Notes under the pieces: model-generated
Told to the model about the DNA's origin: nothing
The model's database searches: none
The model's input: only the letters and a program-made list of their open reading frames with translations
Origin: Ceratorhiza oryzae-sativae
Lineage: Eukaryota > Basidiomycota > Agaricomycetes > Cantharellales > Ceratobasidiaceae
NCBI GenBank assembly: GCA_030998015.1
Contig: JARWMV010000080.1
Span: forward strand, 1 to 64,000
Direction: 5' to 3'
Length of the DNA: 64,000 nt
Part shown: piece by piece, positions 1 to 13,932 of the stretch
How the letters are laid out: every line of letters starts with the position of its first letter
Numbering within the stretch: the first letter of the stretch is position 1
Translations under genes and position numbers: made by a program

Positions 1-142
1 ACGTGACACGGCTTGGAGTATCATGCTAACGTCTATATGAAGAAACCGTTACGTAGAATACTGGCCGGGAGCAGGGCGTGACAACGACGAGGACGAGGAC
101 GAGGGCGACGAGGACGACGAGGATTCGTATCCGGCCTGGTAG
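1..142 (+). CDS. 3' end of a gene cut by the left edge; acidic C-terminus
   Basis: Only the last exon is visible. A splice acceptor (gcag) ends at 74, preceded by a branch-point-like gctaac at about 25-30. The exon from 75 reads with two leading bases and ends at TAG 140-142. It encodes a run of Asp and Glu residues (DNDEDEDEGDEDDED) followed by SYPAW and the stop. Acidic tails like this occur in many nuclear and chaperone proteins, so the family cannot be named. The assignment to a gene rests on the acceptor, the in-frame stop and the strongly biased codons. Confidence 0.45.
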
Positions 143-785
143 ATCTATATCATTCGAGTTTACAAGTGATATAGTGGTTACTTTCTTTCTGTAGCTTATC
201 GCTGTTCTTTACACATTCTTTTTTTGCCGTTATGTTCTGTGTCTGCGCACTGGATGCGCGCGTGTTTCCCTGCATGTAATACCCGTCTATCGTTAATTGT
301 TCTACTCTTACTACATGATGTATGCTAAGCACACACGAGCGCAGGCGGGGCAAAGCGGGAACGGCGGGGAAAGCGAGCGAATACGGTACGGCTACGAAAT
401 GAAAATACAAAATGAATCGAGGGGCGGGCGCGTCGATCATCCATCAAAACGATCGACGCTGTCAGGTCCCGCCGCTGTCAGGGCCACGGCACTCGCGCAC
501 GTGGAATACTCGTCATCGTCGCGATGACGAGACTTACCTGAGCCGGATGGCAGGCCCACGGCGCCCGGCCAACGTCGATTTGGGAGCCGGAGGGCATGCT
601 GCGCCGGACTGCGATCACGCCGGAGCGACCGTTCCCGGGTCGGAACAGGAGCTCAGCCGTGACAAATCGTAAGTCTTGCAGCCGATTTTTCCCTCTGCCG
701 GTCGAGCTCTCACGAGCCCTCGAGAGCGCTAGAGATCGCAGGGTTGGCTTTGGGGCCCTCGACCAGCTCAACGCGCTCTCGAGGG
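143..785. other. Intergenic stretch with a 15-bp inverted repeat
   Basis: No convincing gene was found. The open frames here overlap on both strands and have no recognisable domain. The notable element is a perfect 15-bp inverted repeat, agccctcgagagcgc at 715-729 and gcgctctcgagggct at 773-787, with a 43-nt loop. Its right arm touches the stop codon of the truncated hydrolase to the right. Confidence 0.5.
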
Positions 786-787
786 CT
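715..787. repeat. 15-bp perfect inverted repeat
   Basis: The arms at 715-729 and 773-787 are exact reverse complements separated by 43 nt. Flanking bases no longer pair. It could be the remnant end of a small inverted-repeat element or a hairpin. It sits at the point where homology to dienelactone hydrolase stops. Confidence 0.6.
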
Positions 788-1394
788 AGTTAGCCGCGGC
801 TCGATTTCCTGATGCGGGATTCCCGATACCGCTAAAGAATTTTTTGCGGAACGCTTCACCCTCCTCGGGGGTGAACGGGCGGGTGAGGTCTTCTAGGGTC
901 ATCGCTTGGTCGCTAGAAGTGTCAAGCAATCGCCATGTCAGGTCTTGAAATGCAAGGTTCAACTCAAGCATTCGACACGTACCCGAGCAGGTCTGGTAAC
1001 AGAACGTAGAAACCTTGGCTCGCAAGAAGGTCACATCCCTATCAGGATTAAAAGATCTTCGGTATGAGAATATTGCGGAGTTTAAGGGTGGCTACCTGTT
1101 GTGTGAGCGGAATGGTGCCAAAGATATCGGGTGCGACGATGATCGCCTTCTTTGATTTCTTGTCTCCTATCACATAGGTTGGAGTTCCTTCAATGACTTC
1201 CGAGGTACCTTTAGGCTTGTAGTCCGCTTGGTAGGGATTATGACGCTAAGTCAAAGGTGCTACGTAGCTGCTAGGGTACACTTACACGCTGCCGGAGGAA
1301 TGGTACAGCAAGCTATAAGGCTAGGATAAATGGCTAGACCAATGAGCATTCGGTTAATATGCGTACCTGCATTGTCGCCAGGGATAGTGGTCAT
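786..1394 (-). pseudogene. Dienelactone hydrolase-like gene, C-terminal half missing
   Basis: Splicing by hand gives an open frame from ATG 1392-1394 to a stop at 786-788 of about 122 residues. The exons join at a donor after NA (1366 area), then CCTIPPAA|SDYKPKG, DIFGTIPLTQQ|GCDLLASQGF and VLLPDLLG|DQAMTLEDL. The motifs CC..PP, DYKPKG, YVIGDKKSKKAIIVAPDIFG, ADLL-type DLLASQGFYVLLPD and FTPEEGEAFRKKFFSG follow the N-terminal half of fungal dienelactone hydrolase family alpha/beta hydrolases. Those proteins are normally about 250 residues and carry the catalytic Cys (G-x-C-x-G) in the missing half. No such motif was found downstream. The stop abuts the 15-bp inverted repeat. It may be a truncated gene, or one with an unrecognised further exon; without the nucleophile it would not be active. 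Confidence 0.6.
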
Positions 1395-2769
1395 CTTGGA
1401 ATTGCGCTAGCTGCTGATGGTTTGAGCAAAGAGGTGCCTTGGTGCTGACGCTTATATATGCTTTTAGCTATTGTGAGTTGAGGACTGTTATGGCGCCGCC
1501 GCCGCGATGAACCGTGTGCGTCGCTCGGCCGGCAGGGATGTACGCAACGCGAAGCGTAGGATCAAATAATCGGCCGTTATTGCTTTATTGGAGCCAGAGA
1601 TGGGGACAAACCACCGAGAATTTCGGAGCTCTGCCCGAGAGAATGATGTCAGCTATATTGATCTAAGAATATACCTATTCTGGGGCAATTCCAATCATCC
1701 GGCGGCATGCACCAAAGCTTATGGGTGGCTGGCAGCATGGACACTGAGCCCTGAGTTTGAGTATCCGAGATCGTGTACCCTGCTGAATTCCTCCGACATT
1801 TGGATTTGTATCTGGGACTCTTGTATGTCTTAAATCGAGATGTCTAACTGCAACAGCCCTTGGTGAGGCGTTGAGTAGATAGATATGCTCGTTTCCTTGA
1901 ATTCCTGTGATCAAGGTGTATTTGGAAGCCCATTGTGGTTCCAACTCATTTTAGACCTTCAGCCTTACGGCCGTTTTCACAAGTCAGCTGGGTCGAGAAG
2001 GTAAACGCCGAGGGTACCAAATAATAATTCGGTAACAATTCCATAAGGAGAAGAGTAGTAGCGAAGGCGGACACATATTTGAGTTCGCCTCGCTCGGAGA
2101 TATATTTATATGTACATACCATTTTGATATTATGGGTACCAGTTATGAGCAACGTAAAAGGGAGGCACCCCTGAGTACACAACAGCGAAGATTGCTACCA
2201 AAAATGTAGTGTTGAAGGCAAGTAGAAGGCTCCTATGAATATGTACGCCAAGTTTCACGCTGATAGTCGGCTTGCCTGGTGAGATATGTCCGATAACTGG
2301 CTGGCACTGCTCAGATCCAGGGGCGATACGAGATGTATCTCTTGAAGGAAGTTGGCTGCCAATGTGAAGCTTAGAATACATATTCTTGTGACCTTCTTTT
2401 ATGTGCTTGCAAGGCTAACAATCTTCGTCATTGTGTACTCAGAGGTGCCCCCCTTTTACGTTCATAACTGATACCCATCACATCAAAATGTGATGTGCAT
2501 CTAAATGTACGCCCGAGAGAGGCGAACTCAAATATGTGTCTGCCTTCGCTACGACTCTTCCCGCTGCAGAGTCGTCACCGAATTACTTTTCGGTACCCTC
2601 GGCATTTCTTTTTTCGATCAGGACGGACATATGAAAACAGCCATAAAGGCATATCTGAAGCGGGAATCCACTTTCGATAGTAATTAAGCCTAATTTGGCT
2701 ATATAGCTTTTCCAAGTAAGAATCATTACATATCCGCTATATCTACACGACATCCAAGGGTGCTCTTCG
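1395..2769. other. Intergenic, no gene recognised
   Basis: The stretch is moderately AT-rich with only short overlapping open frames on both strands, none with a domain. It presumably holds the promoter of the truncated hydrolase (to its left) and the 3' region of the helicase gene (to its right). Nothing else is supportable. Confidence 0.5.
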
Positions 2770-6069
<3,300 letters not shown>

Positions 6070-6154
6070 GGTGGCGAAATTTGGAGGATGGGCGGGAGGT
6101 CACGTGACAGAGGGCCAACAAAGCCAGGTGCAGCTTCAATTTGATTTAGGTGTG
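6070..6154. promoter_or_regulatory. Compact bidirectional promoter, PRP43 / PPR-like gene
   Basis: Only 85 bp separate the two start codons (minus-strand ATG ending at 6069, plus-strand ATG at 6155). The interval contains cacgtga (an E-box-like CACGTG core) near 6101. The extent is inferred from the ATG positions, so 5' untranslated regions may overlap into it. Confidence 0.5.
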
Positions 6155-8524
6155 ATGCTGCGACTCGCCAGAGGGACCCGACTGCAGCATGTCATCGTCA
6201 ATTCGTTCCCGCCCAGCGGCACCCGGCCGACCCCTATCTGGCGTCTGGAGGAGCTGCTGCCCGATGCGGCAGAGCGAGGGCACATGCGGCGCGTGATGGC
6301 GAACAACGGTGTCGGCGAGGTCGACTTTCTGCGTTGGCGGAATGCATGCGTCGCCCCCACCATCAGACACGCGTTCGACTATATCCGTGGCGCCGAGATC
6401 GCCACCCCGCTCTGGGTCACTAGCCACATGCTCCGTCGAAAGATTCATGATGCCGGGGATGCCTCGCTCGCTGCCCACCTGGCCTTGCTCGCTGTGCCGT
6501 CAAACAGGCCACTTGCTCCTGCTCATGAGGCACCCCTGCTTCTGGCGTTAGAGCACGTAGCTCGATATGATCTCGTGTACGCTCTTCCCGCGATTGTCAC
6601 GCGCATGTTGGCGCTCCCAGTCAAGAATCACAGCCGCGTAGTCGCACTATTATCAAGATCGGACTTGACCCACTCCCCTCTCATGACCGAGACCCTTCGC
6701 GCTTTGGTCGAAGACATCATGGCCCTTCCGCTTGTGCTTTCTCGACAAATTTGGCTTCAGGTCTGGCAGCGATGGGGCGACACCCGGGCGCTGGGGACAG
6801 TCTTTTCGGATTGGCTAAGAACCAGAATGCGAGCACAAGGAATTATACCAATTACCACGTACCAGTCCCCCCCTGAAAGGACATTTACCCCTGGAGCGAC
6901 ATACCTCAAGGATAATAAACCCCCCACGTCGCATGCGTCCTTGGCTTCCCTCACCGCCGCTGCCAACTCTAAAAACATTTCCGCACGAGTTCTACTTGCG
7001 ATCGCGCACTCTCTTATCCACGGCTTTTACCCTAGGCCACCAGACTCTCACATTCAACCAGATGCGGAGTTTATTGCAACGCTCATCGACGGCTTGGTTG
7101 AACGTAAAGCATACAACCGAGCGCAGGCGGTATGGAAAGATGCCGAACGGAGGGTTTCGCTGTCCAACGGTACCTCCCTGCCGGCCAATACAGCATCGGA
7201 ATCTGAAGATCATTATCTCACACTTACTCCCTCTTTGTTCAACGCTGGTCTTTCGTCGTATGCCGTTGCGGGCAACCTAAACCGTGCCTTGGAAATGCTC
7301 GACAAATACGCGTCAATTTACCCAGAATCCGACCAACTATTCCCAAACCCGTATCCAATAACCAAGCACCGCATAACTCGATCACGCTCATACGTGACCT
7401 CCTCTGCTCTCAACGCCATATTGCCCTACCTGCCTCCCCACGCTCAACATCTAGTCTTTGTTCACTCTGCCCAAAGGTGGGGAATAGAACCCGATAGCCT
7501 AGCTCTTGAAACTGTCATGCAGAGTGCATTGCAGAGTGCTAAACTCCATCGAGAAGACCATCATAATGGCCCCGCGAACGTCAGTTTCAGAGACAACCTG
7601 CGCGAATTCAGAGAAGGATTTCGTGATATTCTCACGAGGGCAAGATCAGGCTCTAGCAATCTCTTGACTAGCCAATCCAACTCATCAGACGAATGGGCAT
7701 GGTACAACGAACAACTAGATCTCGCATTGGATCCCGCCCACCGGACTCGAGACCGGGTCTAATCCGACAAAATGCCATCGACCTTTTCCGAAGCGTCGTT
7801 CTCGGAAATTGGCCATTCATTGCAGGTCGAGAAATCGATATCCTATTCGCAATGGAAAGCAAGGACCAAAACACTGACAATATACTCGCTCCAAGAAACA
7901 TGGCTCTCTTTGTCCCTGGTCCGCTTCGACGTAAAGTCGCTCCTCGACCGACGCATTCACCTAAACCCAAAGTGCCGAGTACATTGTCCCTTGTTCCCCT
8001 TCACCCATCTCCTACGCCTCGGTTTCCCAATGCCCACCCGACGGTTCGAGCCTGGTCGGCGTATCTCGCGCTCCTTCCGGTTGAATCCTTGCCGGAAGCG
8101 CTCGGTTGGATGAGGTCCGCGGACGAGTCGATGCGACGTCCAAACAGCACCGCTACGGGCATCCACACTTTCCGTCCCGAAAAGTCTGCATTGATCGATG
8201 CACTCTTACGATGGGAGGCCGTGGTACTCGCACAAGAGACCCTCGTCGAACGGGTCTTGCATGCGCGGGAACGTGGGCGTGCAGGAAACGACGAGGAAAT
8301 CGGACCCGAGGGAGCACTGCGCGCTTGGCTTGTCGAGTGGTTGGGATCGGAGCATGTGCCAGTCGGGAAGCGGTGGCTCGGGCGAGTTTGGACAGGTATG
8401 ATTTTGATAGTGCGGTTTGAGGTTTGTCTGATGCCCCTGGTGTTGGTGCACGCATATACTTACTCGTTCGATGGCATTTATTCCAGTGACGCGTTTTCAG
8501 ACGCAGCTCTTCGTCCTTTCATAG
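6155..8524 (+). CDS. Probable mitochondrial helical-repeat (PPR-like) protein, with apparent frame break
   Basis: The ATG at 6155 opens a frame of about 535 codons to 7762. The N-terminus (MLRLARGTRLQHV) is basic and hydrophobic, as in mitochondrial presequences. The body is rich in paired helices (for example LVERKAYNRAQAVWKDAERR and FNAGLSSYAVAGNLNRALEML), whose spacing resembles fungal pentatricopeptide proteins of organellar RNA metabolism. At about 7745-7760 this frame meets a stop, while protein-like sequence continues in another frame (NAIDLFRSVVLGNWPFIAGRE, then SAYLALLPVESLPEALGWM). No good intron of the right length was found across the junction, so a one-base frameshift (real or from sequencing) is likely. 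A last intron with donor gtatga near 8396 and acceptor ttccag joins to a stop at 8522-8524. The PPR assignment is tentative. It shares a short promoter region with PRP43. Confidence 0.6.
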
Positions 8525-10003
8525 TTACGTTTCGAGCGGAGAATTCGAGAGAGAGTGGTTTCATCGGAACGCAACACGACATCGCGGGGCTGTTGGGTGT
8601 ACTGTTCGTGATGGTTATATAATGCATTAATCGAGGGGAGTAATCGGCCATGATGGCCACTGTATGCAGGCACTTGTATGCGCAATCGTGTCGAATACAA
8701 TGGTTTTATGGTTGGTATGGCTGAGATGAATACAGTACATGGTAAACGGGAGCGGCGCTGCCAGAGGTTGGCCAACTTGTAGATGCGAAGCGGCCGTCTT
8801 GCTAGTCTTCTATCACTGGACTGATTACAGCCCAGGGCGAGTTGTCAACGTGAGGGCGGATCTGGAATCACGTGACATCCCGCAAATGAGTGAATCCATA
8901 TCTCGCTGTGCTTGGCTATTCCGTGGACATTGCATTGATGGTGGCCATTGAACCACTTTAACCCGCGGAAGAATAGTTCATTCTCCCCTCTGCATCGTGA
9001 ACTACCATCTCGAGACCACCGAGGTATGCTGGTGCCCTGGTCCAATATCCTACCATGCTGACCTGAACCACAACACTTGCTAACACCTCTCTTTCGCGCT
9101 CCAATTACCCGTCAGAAAGTCCCAGGTTGCGTGATACTACGATATGATTGTCCATTTCTCGCTAGTGGCTCACCGCTTCCAGTAGGTTGTGCCCGTGCCC
9201 ACTTGCCCAATTAATTCCAACTGGAGAAACCAGCTAATGATAAGATCTTTCGTTGACTCATTCTTGATCCTAACATGCTCACTTGGTCGCCACATCTTAG
9301 GCTACTCTCATTGATAGACCACCCTCGGCCATAACGTCCGCTATGACCGTTCACATCCTCAACCCCCACGGTCTTCGCCATACTGCTGCGGGGTTATCGA
9401 CAGACAATCCGCGCATAGGTCTAACATTTCCTGGGATCCTTGCAGACATCAATCGGTGGTCCGAGGAGGTGAGTATGGGTGACTCTGGTCTGGAGGTCAT
9501 TTGTTACCAACTGAGGTTTTTGTTGTCGACCCATGTTAGACTATCGGGAGCCACCAGCCGAATGTGCGGACAGTTGGGGCAAGAATCTTTCTCTGGAGAT
9601 ATGTAATTCCAGATCTTCATTTGAGCTGCTCATTCCCGTCAGGCAGATGTCCACCTCTTGTTGCGGCGATGGTTGATCGTCCAGCGAACACCCCGGATAC
9701 TATACGTTTTCTGGCGTATCATGAACATGCGAGGATACCAAGATATTGCTCCGCTGGCTAGCGCTGCTTAAACTCCGTACTCCGAAACAACTGTGGGGGT
9801 CAATATATGATAGGATGCGGGACTGATTGCCCCAAGTACGTTATGTTTCCACTCTGCAATGATGCTGACCGTGAGAGTATTTGGCGAGGGATTCTTCATC
9901 TATTTTCTCCAATCAGACGGCAGTTCTCTTTCACCTTCCCTTTGACTCATTTGCCCACCGTGCTCTATCGCTCGCTTGTGGTTTGCGCACCTTGCTTGCT
10001 TTA
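8525..10003. other. Intergenic; weakly duplicated upstream sequence
   Basis: No gene is recognised. From about 8860 onward the sequence resembles 14290-15490 in patches: cacgtgacat, the ccatt-rich stretch before 8950, and the gagct.ctca..c.gtcaggcag block near 9625 against 15105. It is therefore the diverged upstream part of the segmental duplication described below. A short open frame at 9343-9606 has no recognisable family. Confidence 0.4.
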
Positions 10004-10473
10004 GAATCTTCAGTCTACCCTGTCCATGTTCACTAGCCACGGCCATCCATTGCCGATTGTAATTCCCTCCATCTGCTCAATCCATTCCAATTGCCCTCGC
10101 TTCTCCCTCTGGTCTCTCCAGCTCCTGAGAGTTGCTCCAAACTTCTGGGTCGACCAAGCCATGTGATTTCCGTCAAACTTTTGCGGGGTAACGAAGATCA
10201 TCCACCAACCCCTCGATCATCAATGGCGTTTTTGACTCAAGGTAACCTCTTCCTTTAGCTCAACGCGCCAGTCTCGCTGAGCTTGCAGTTATTCCAGGCG
10301 AACGCTCAATCTCAGAGAATAAACTAACGCTACAGAATATAGAAATGACGTCCACAATACTGTTGCACCTGCCGAGCGCGCTGGGCTTTCGTCCCAACTG
10401 AGGGGTTCGACTCCTATTTCAGTGCTATGATCGACTCATGCGGGCCTACACCATCCCCGCTGCAAGCGCTCAC

Positions 10474-10480
10474 TATATAG
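10474..10480 (+). promoter_or_regulatory. TATA box of orphan membrane protein, copy A
   Basis: tatatag lies 80 nt before the ATG at 10554. The same motif lies at the same distance in copy B. Confidence 0.55.
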
Positions 10481-10553
10481 CTCCAGGCTCGGACGTTTGA
10501 AAACCTTCCCCCCGCGCCTTTACCCCCCATCCATCCCATTCGATATAATCGAA

Positions 10554-12024
10554 ATGCGTTTCCTCGCCACCCTTTTCGCCGTGCACGACACCCTGAGCGC
10601 ACTCCACCTGCTGCTCGGGTTTGCGTTCGTAGCACCAACACACATACCGCAGGCGATGTGAGTCTACTTGGAGTAACGGGTTTGTATGGTTGGCAAGCTG
10701 ACGGTTATGTTGTAGCACGAGAGCCCCGACTCTCGCGACTGTCGGACCCGTGAGGGTCTCGACATCCCCGCGGTCGCTCATTCCATCGACCCCACCCACA
10801 GTCCCACCCCCCTCGTCCGCGAAGCTCGTGTATGCACGACTGGCGAGGAGTGCCGAACAGGCTGGACAGTGGGTGAAAGATACCCGATCTTCGCTGGCGC
10901 AGGATCTGTGCCATACCCGGCCGCGTGAGTAAACTATGGAGTGCGTAGCGATGTGTCAGAGCTAACGATAGATTTTATGCAGCCTTGATTCACACTCCAA
11001 GGGCAAAACACATATACCATCGACTCTTCCTCCTCCGGCTCCGACTATGCGCATCCCCGTCCCCCACCGACTCGCTCCCTCGATCGGCCCGGAGGCTCCC
11101 AGCTCGACAACCCCCACGCGCTATCCCTATGTTGCCCCCTCCGGGCACGCGCGTGGTCCACGAACCAACAAGGACGGAGCGCACCACTCAAGATGGCCCC
11201 TTTCCACCGCGTCCCGCCCACGTGAAGCCCAGGAGACCCCCGCCCCCTGCCTTGCCCTCGTCTCCGCCTCCGTCCTCGACCCCGCCCCCGCCTAAGCCAC
11301 TGCGCAGCCAGAGCGAAGACACATTCCAGTCTTTGCTCTTGGTCTTGCGAGGCTCCAAGGCGAGGCTCCTGGACTTGATAACGCGCCTGTGTGCTCGGAT
11401 ATCCGAGTGCGCGTGGCTAATCAGGTTCAGGAGCTCGGTCGGCATGCTCGAGCTGCCGACCTGGCCCGCGTGGGCTTCATTGTCCATCGCGCTCGCTGGC
11501 GCACTGGTCCTACTCGGACGAAGAATGATGAGCTCGAGGCTCTCGGTCGAGCCACCATCCCCGCCCCCACCCCTATCCCCGTCCTCGCCGTCATCCCGCC
11601 CCACCCCAGACCCAACCCAGGAGCGGCAGCCACAGCGATATGTGAAGCTGTCGTATCGACTGGAGGTGCGGGCCTACCATAACCGATATTCGCCGGCCTT
11701 TTATAGGGTCGTACGCGAGTATCCTATGAGGAGCGTACCGGAGGAGCAACGAGCGCGCATGGAGGCTCGCGCGCTCGCTTACCTCCAGAGCTCTGTAAGG
11801 CTGGTCAAGTCGGGTTTGGAGGATAGGGGGAATGTCCGCCTCATGGCGGTGGTCCTTCGGAGGGCCACATCCTGGGGCCAGATCGGGGACTCTGTCGACG
11901 CCAGGCGGACAGATGTCCGATACCAAGGTAAGTTTCTCTCTTGCTTTGGATGGAGTGAATGCGCTAACATTTTCCAGGCGACGTCTTCCGGAGTGTGGAG
12001 GATTACGGGAAGACTTTGGCGTAG
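10554..12024 (+). CDS. Unrecognised proline-rich membrane protein, copy A
   Basis: The coding sequence has four exons. The donors and acceptors are gtgagt (10658) to tag (10715), gtgagt after CHTRP to gcag (about 10982), and gtaagt after VRYQ to ccag (about 11977). The last exon reads GDVFRSVEDYGKTLA and stops at 12022-12024. The N-terminus (MRFLATLFAVHDTLSALHLL) is hydrophobic and could be a signal anchor. A proline-rich basic region follows, then an amphipathic helix region (LLVLRGSKARLLDLITRLCA), one clear membrane segment (WASLSIALAGALVLLG) and a second proline/serine run. The C-terminal part is conserved and Tyr/Arg-rich (QRYVKLSYRLEVRAYHNRY). I recognise no family. Near identity with copy B in coding and splice positions supports a real gene under constraint. 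Function unknown. Confidence 0.75.
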
Positions 12025-12137
12025 GAGCAAGCCTCTGGACATAATGAGAGGTGGTATATTTTTATGATTTGTATGTTTTGACGGGGGATGGTACTGCGTG
12101 GCGCCGAATAGCTGGACACTGGCTGACTGGCAACCCC

Positions 12138-12159
12138 GCTGAGCTGCTGGCAGCTCAGC
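12138..12159. other. Conserved 3' hairpin, copy A
   Basis: gctgagctgc and gcagctcagc form a perfect 10-bp stem with a 2-nt loop, about 110 nt after the stop codon. The same hairpin is preserved at 17621-17642 although neighbouring untranslated sequence has diverged. A second, weaker GC stem (cccctc...gaggggc) follows near 12225-12243. It could be an mRNA 3' structure or a processing or termination signal. Confidence 0.5.
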
Positions 12160-12262
12160 CCGGACTTTTTGTGATTTGTATTTTGTCTTTATAATCATGT
12201 AACATTTCTTTTACAATACATTTTCCCCCTCCCGGTGAGGGGCCTTTGACTTGTACTCATGG

Positions 12263-13629
12263 TGTGATAAACATGTATGCATGTATGCATATACCTTAAA
12301 CCTCCCCTACCAAAGGCGAATTATGATAGTCTACGTTGGGAAGCCCCAGATGATCACTGTTATTGCTGGTCGTAGCCGGCAATCATACAAAGGTGAATCA
12401 AGGCAGTAACCTAAACTGGAGGGGTTCAGCAATACATGCGCTGAACACTAAGAAGGTGACACGGGCGGGTATGTACGTCCTCGAGCTCAGCTCCGACTCA
12501 GGTTTTGGTCCAGCTTGATTGGTCAGAGCAGGAATTCTCGTCACAGGATGCGGGCGAGAGATCCAACAAGAGGAGATTTACCTACAAAAATCCCACCATA
12601 TGCTGTATGTAGAATATAGCATAGTCATGTTTGGGGCCCAGAGTTTACGAGTTGCGTTTTTCTGATTGATGGGCCAGTTGAGGGTAAGATAAGAAGCCAC
12701 ACTATGCGCCCTAGCCTCATTATTGTGTAGTTAAATATAGTTTCATTTAGATTGACTAACAATTAAACCCTCCGCCTGCTTAAGCCCTCGCCCAAGTCGC
12801 CTTGTCCATCGCGTTAGATTCTCCCTCGATTTCCATTCCTATCGTGTGTCTCAGGTGCATGTGAATCGGCATCTATGAAGTTATGTTTGACTTTGATGGG
12901 TTTGCACTCGATATCGTTGGCCGCACCGGCAGTGCCCTCCTGTGTCATTTGGATAACTAGCACATAGTTTCTAAATTCGTAGTGGTGAAGTGAACTAAGC
13001 TGTATCCGCTTCAATGTACGATGGCGCAGAGTATAGTAGCGATTGAGCTCTTAACAGTACTATGCGACTGAGAAATTATATGCGTCGTTGAGTATGCAGG
13101 CAACGGCATGTTGGCTTATATATATGTAGTACAACGGGTGAAGCAGAGCGGAGACACGGGACTACATCGCTTGTGAAAGCGATGGTACATGAGACACGAT
13201 TCACATGTATGCTAAATGAAACGTACAAAAGGAACATGAGAGAATCGCGAACGTAAGTATCGGGTTTGCATGTAAGATGTCAGATTTGTTCAACACGTAG
13301 AACCAAACGTAATCACAAGTAGAGTTATCCATGGTGGTGTGAACAGGTTGTAGCTATATTATGGATAGCAGTGCACAGGGATGGGAGCTGTACATGAGAG
13401 CCCAAGCGATACTATCTTGTTCTCACAGAACCCCTTTTGCCGGATTGTCATTCTGCCGTTGCCTGTCTGTTTCTTGCACTGTGCAACACAGCGTGCAACT
13501 GTGGTTTACTCCGCAACCAGCAGAAGACAGTTATTAGGCTCCAAAAACGTAGCTTGAAGACAACACGGACTATACGTAGCCTACAATGTGACTCTGGAAC
13601 TAATTCTTGGCTCGCCGAACCTCCGCTCG
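12263..13629. other. Intergenic, no gene recognised
   Basis: This AT-richer spacer between the two duplicated blocks has no supportable gene. A short catgtatg-type direct repeat lies at about 12271-12290. The right end runs into the retroelement remnant. The sequence is not shared with the other duplication copy. Confidence 0.45.
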
Positions 13630-13932
13630 ATCCCACCGCGATCACGTGAGCGCCGCATACACTCTCGGTTAATCCAACTCATACTCGGACACGTGTTCTG
13701 CGGCGAGTACTACGATCAGTTCGAAGTCCCAGAGGACTCCGGCTGCCCGTGCGAACGGGTGGAGTTGCAATCACTATGGCACGTCGTGCTGGAGTGTCCT
13801 CTGCACTCTGTGGCTCGGATGAAACTGAGGAGGGCGACCAAATACTTCCAGCGCCATGAAAATTTGAGCACTACTCCGGGCCTTACAGCCATGACCAATT
13901 TTCTCTCTGCATCTTCCGCTTTTTCTAAATAA
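13630..13932 (+). mobile_element. LINE (non-LTR retrotransposon) 3' remnant
   Basis: The frame ending at 13930-13932 encodes RLIQLILGHVFCGEYYDQF, then a C-x-C...W-H-V-V-L-E-C-P cysteine/histidine motif and further helical sequence. This matches the extreme C-terminus of fungal non-LTR retrotransposon polyproteins (after the RNase H region: G-H-x-F-x-G-E-Y...C-x-C...H...C-P). The reverse transcriptase itself is absent, so this is a 5'-truncated dead copy. A possible A-rich tail (aaaaaaaa) lies near 14107-14114. A second, diverged fragment lies at 55773-56090 on the other strand. Confidence 0.65.

Larger units (their letters stand above)
10004..12262. repeat. Segmental duplication, copy A
   Basis: This block is strongly similar to 15497-17744, with an offset of about 5.49 kb. 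The match includes the 5' region from tgtccatgttcact onward, the TATA box, all three introns, the full coding region and two 3' hairpins. Direct orientation. Upstream and downstream similarity fades gradually rather than stopping at a sharp border, and I see no transposon termini. Confidence 0.85.

Noticed and set aside
7772..8113. Third-frame open frame following the 7757-7825 candidate intron in the PPR-like gene
   Set aside because: Its sequence is less protein-like than the overlapping frame, which carries helical segments such as AYLALLPVESLPEALGW and a proper last intron and stop.
10400..10420. ggggttcgactcct resembling a tRNA T-arm (also at 15895)
   Set aside because: No A-box, D-arm or acceptor stem upstream; it is part of the duplicated 5' region.
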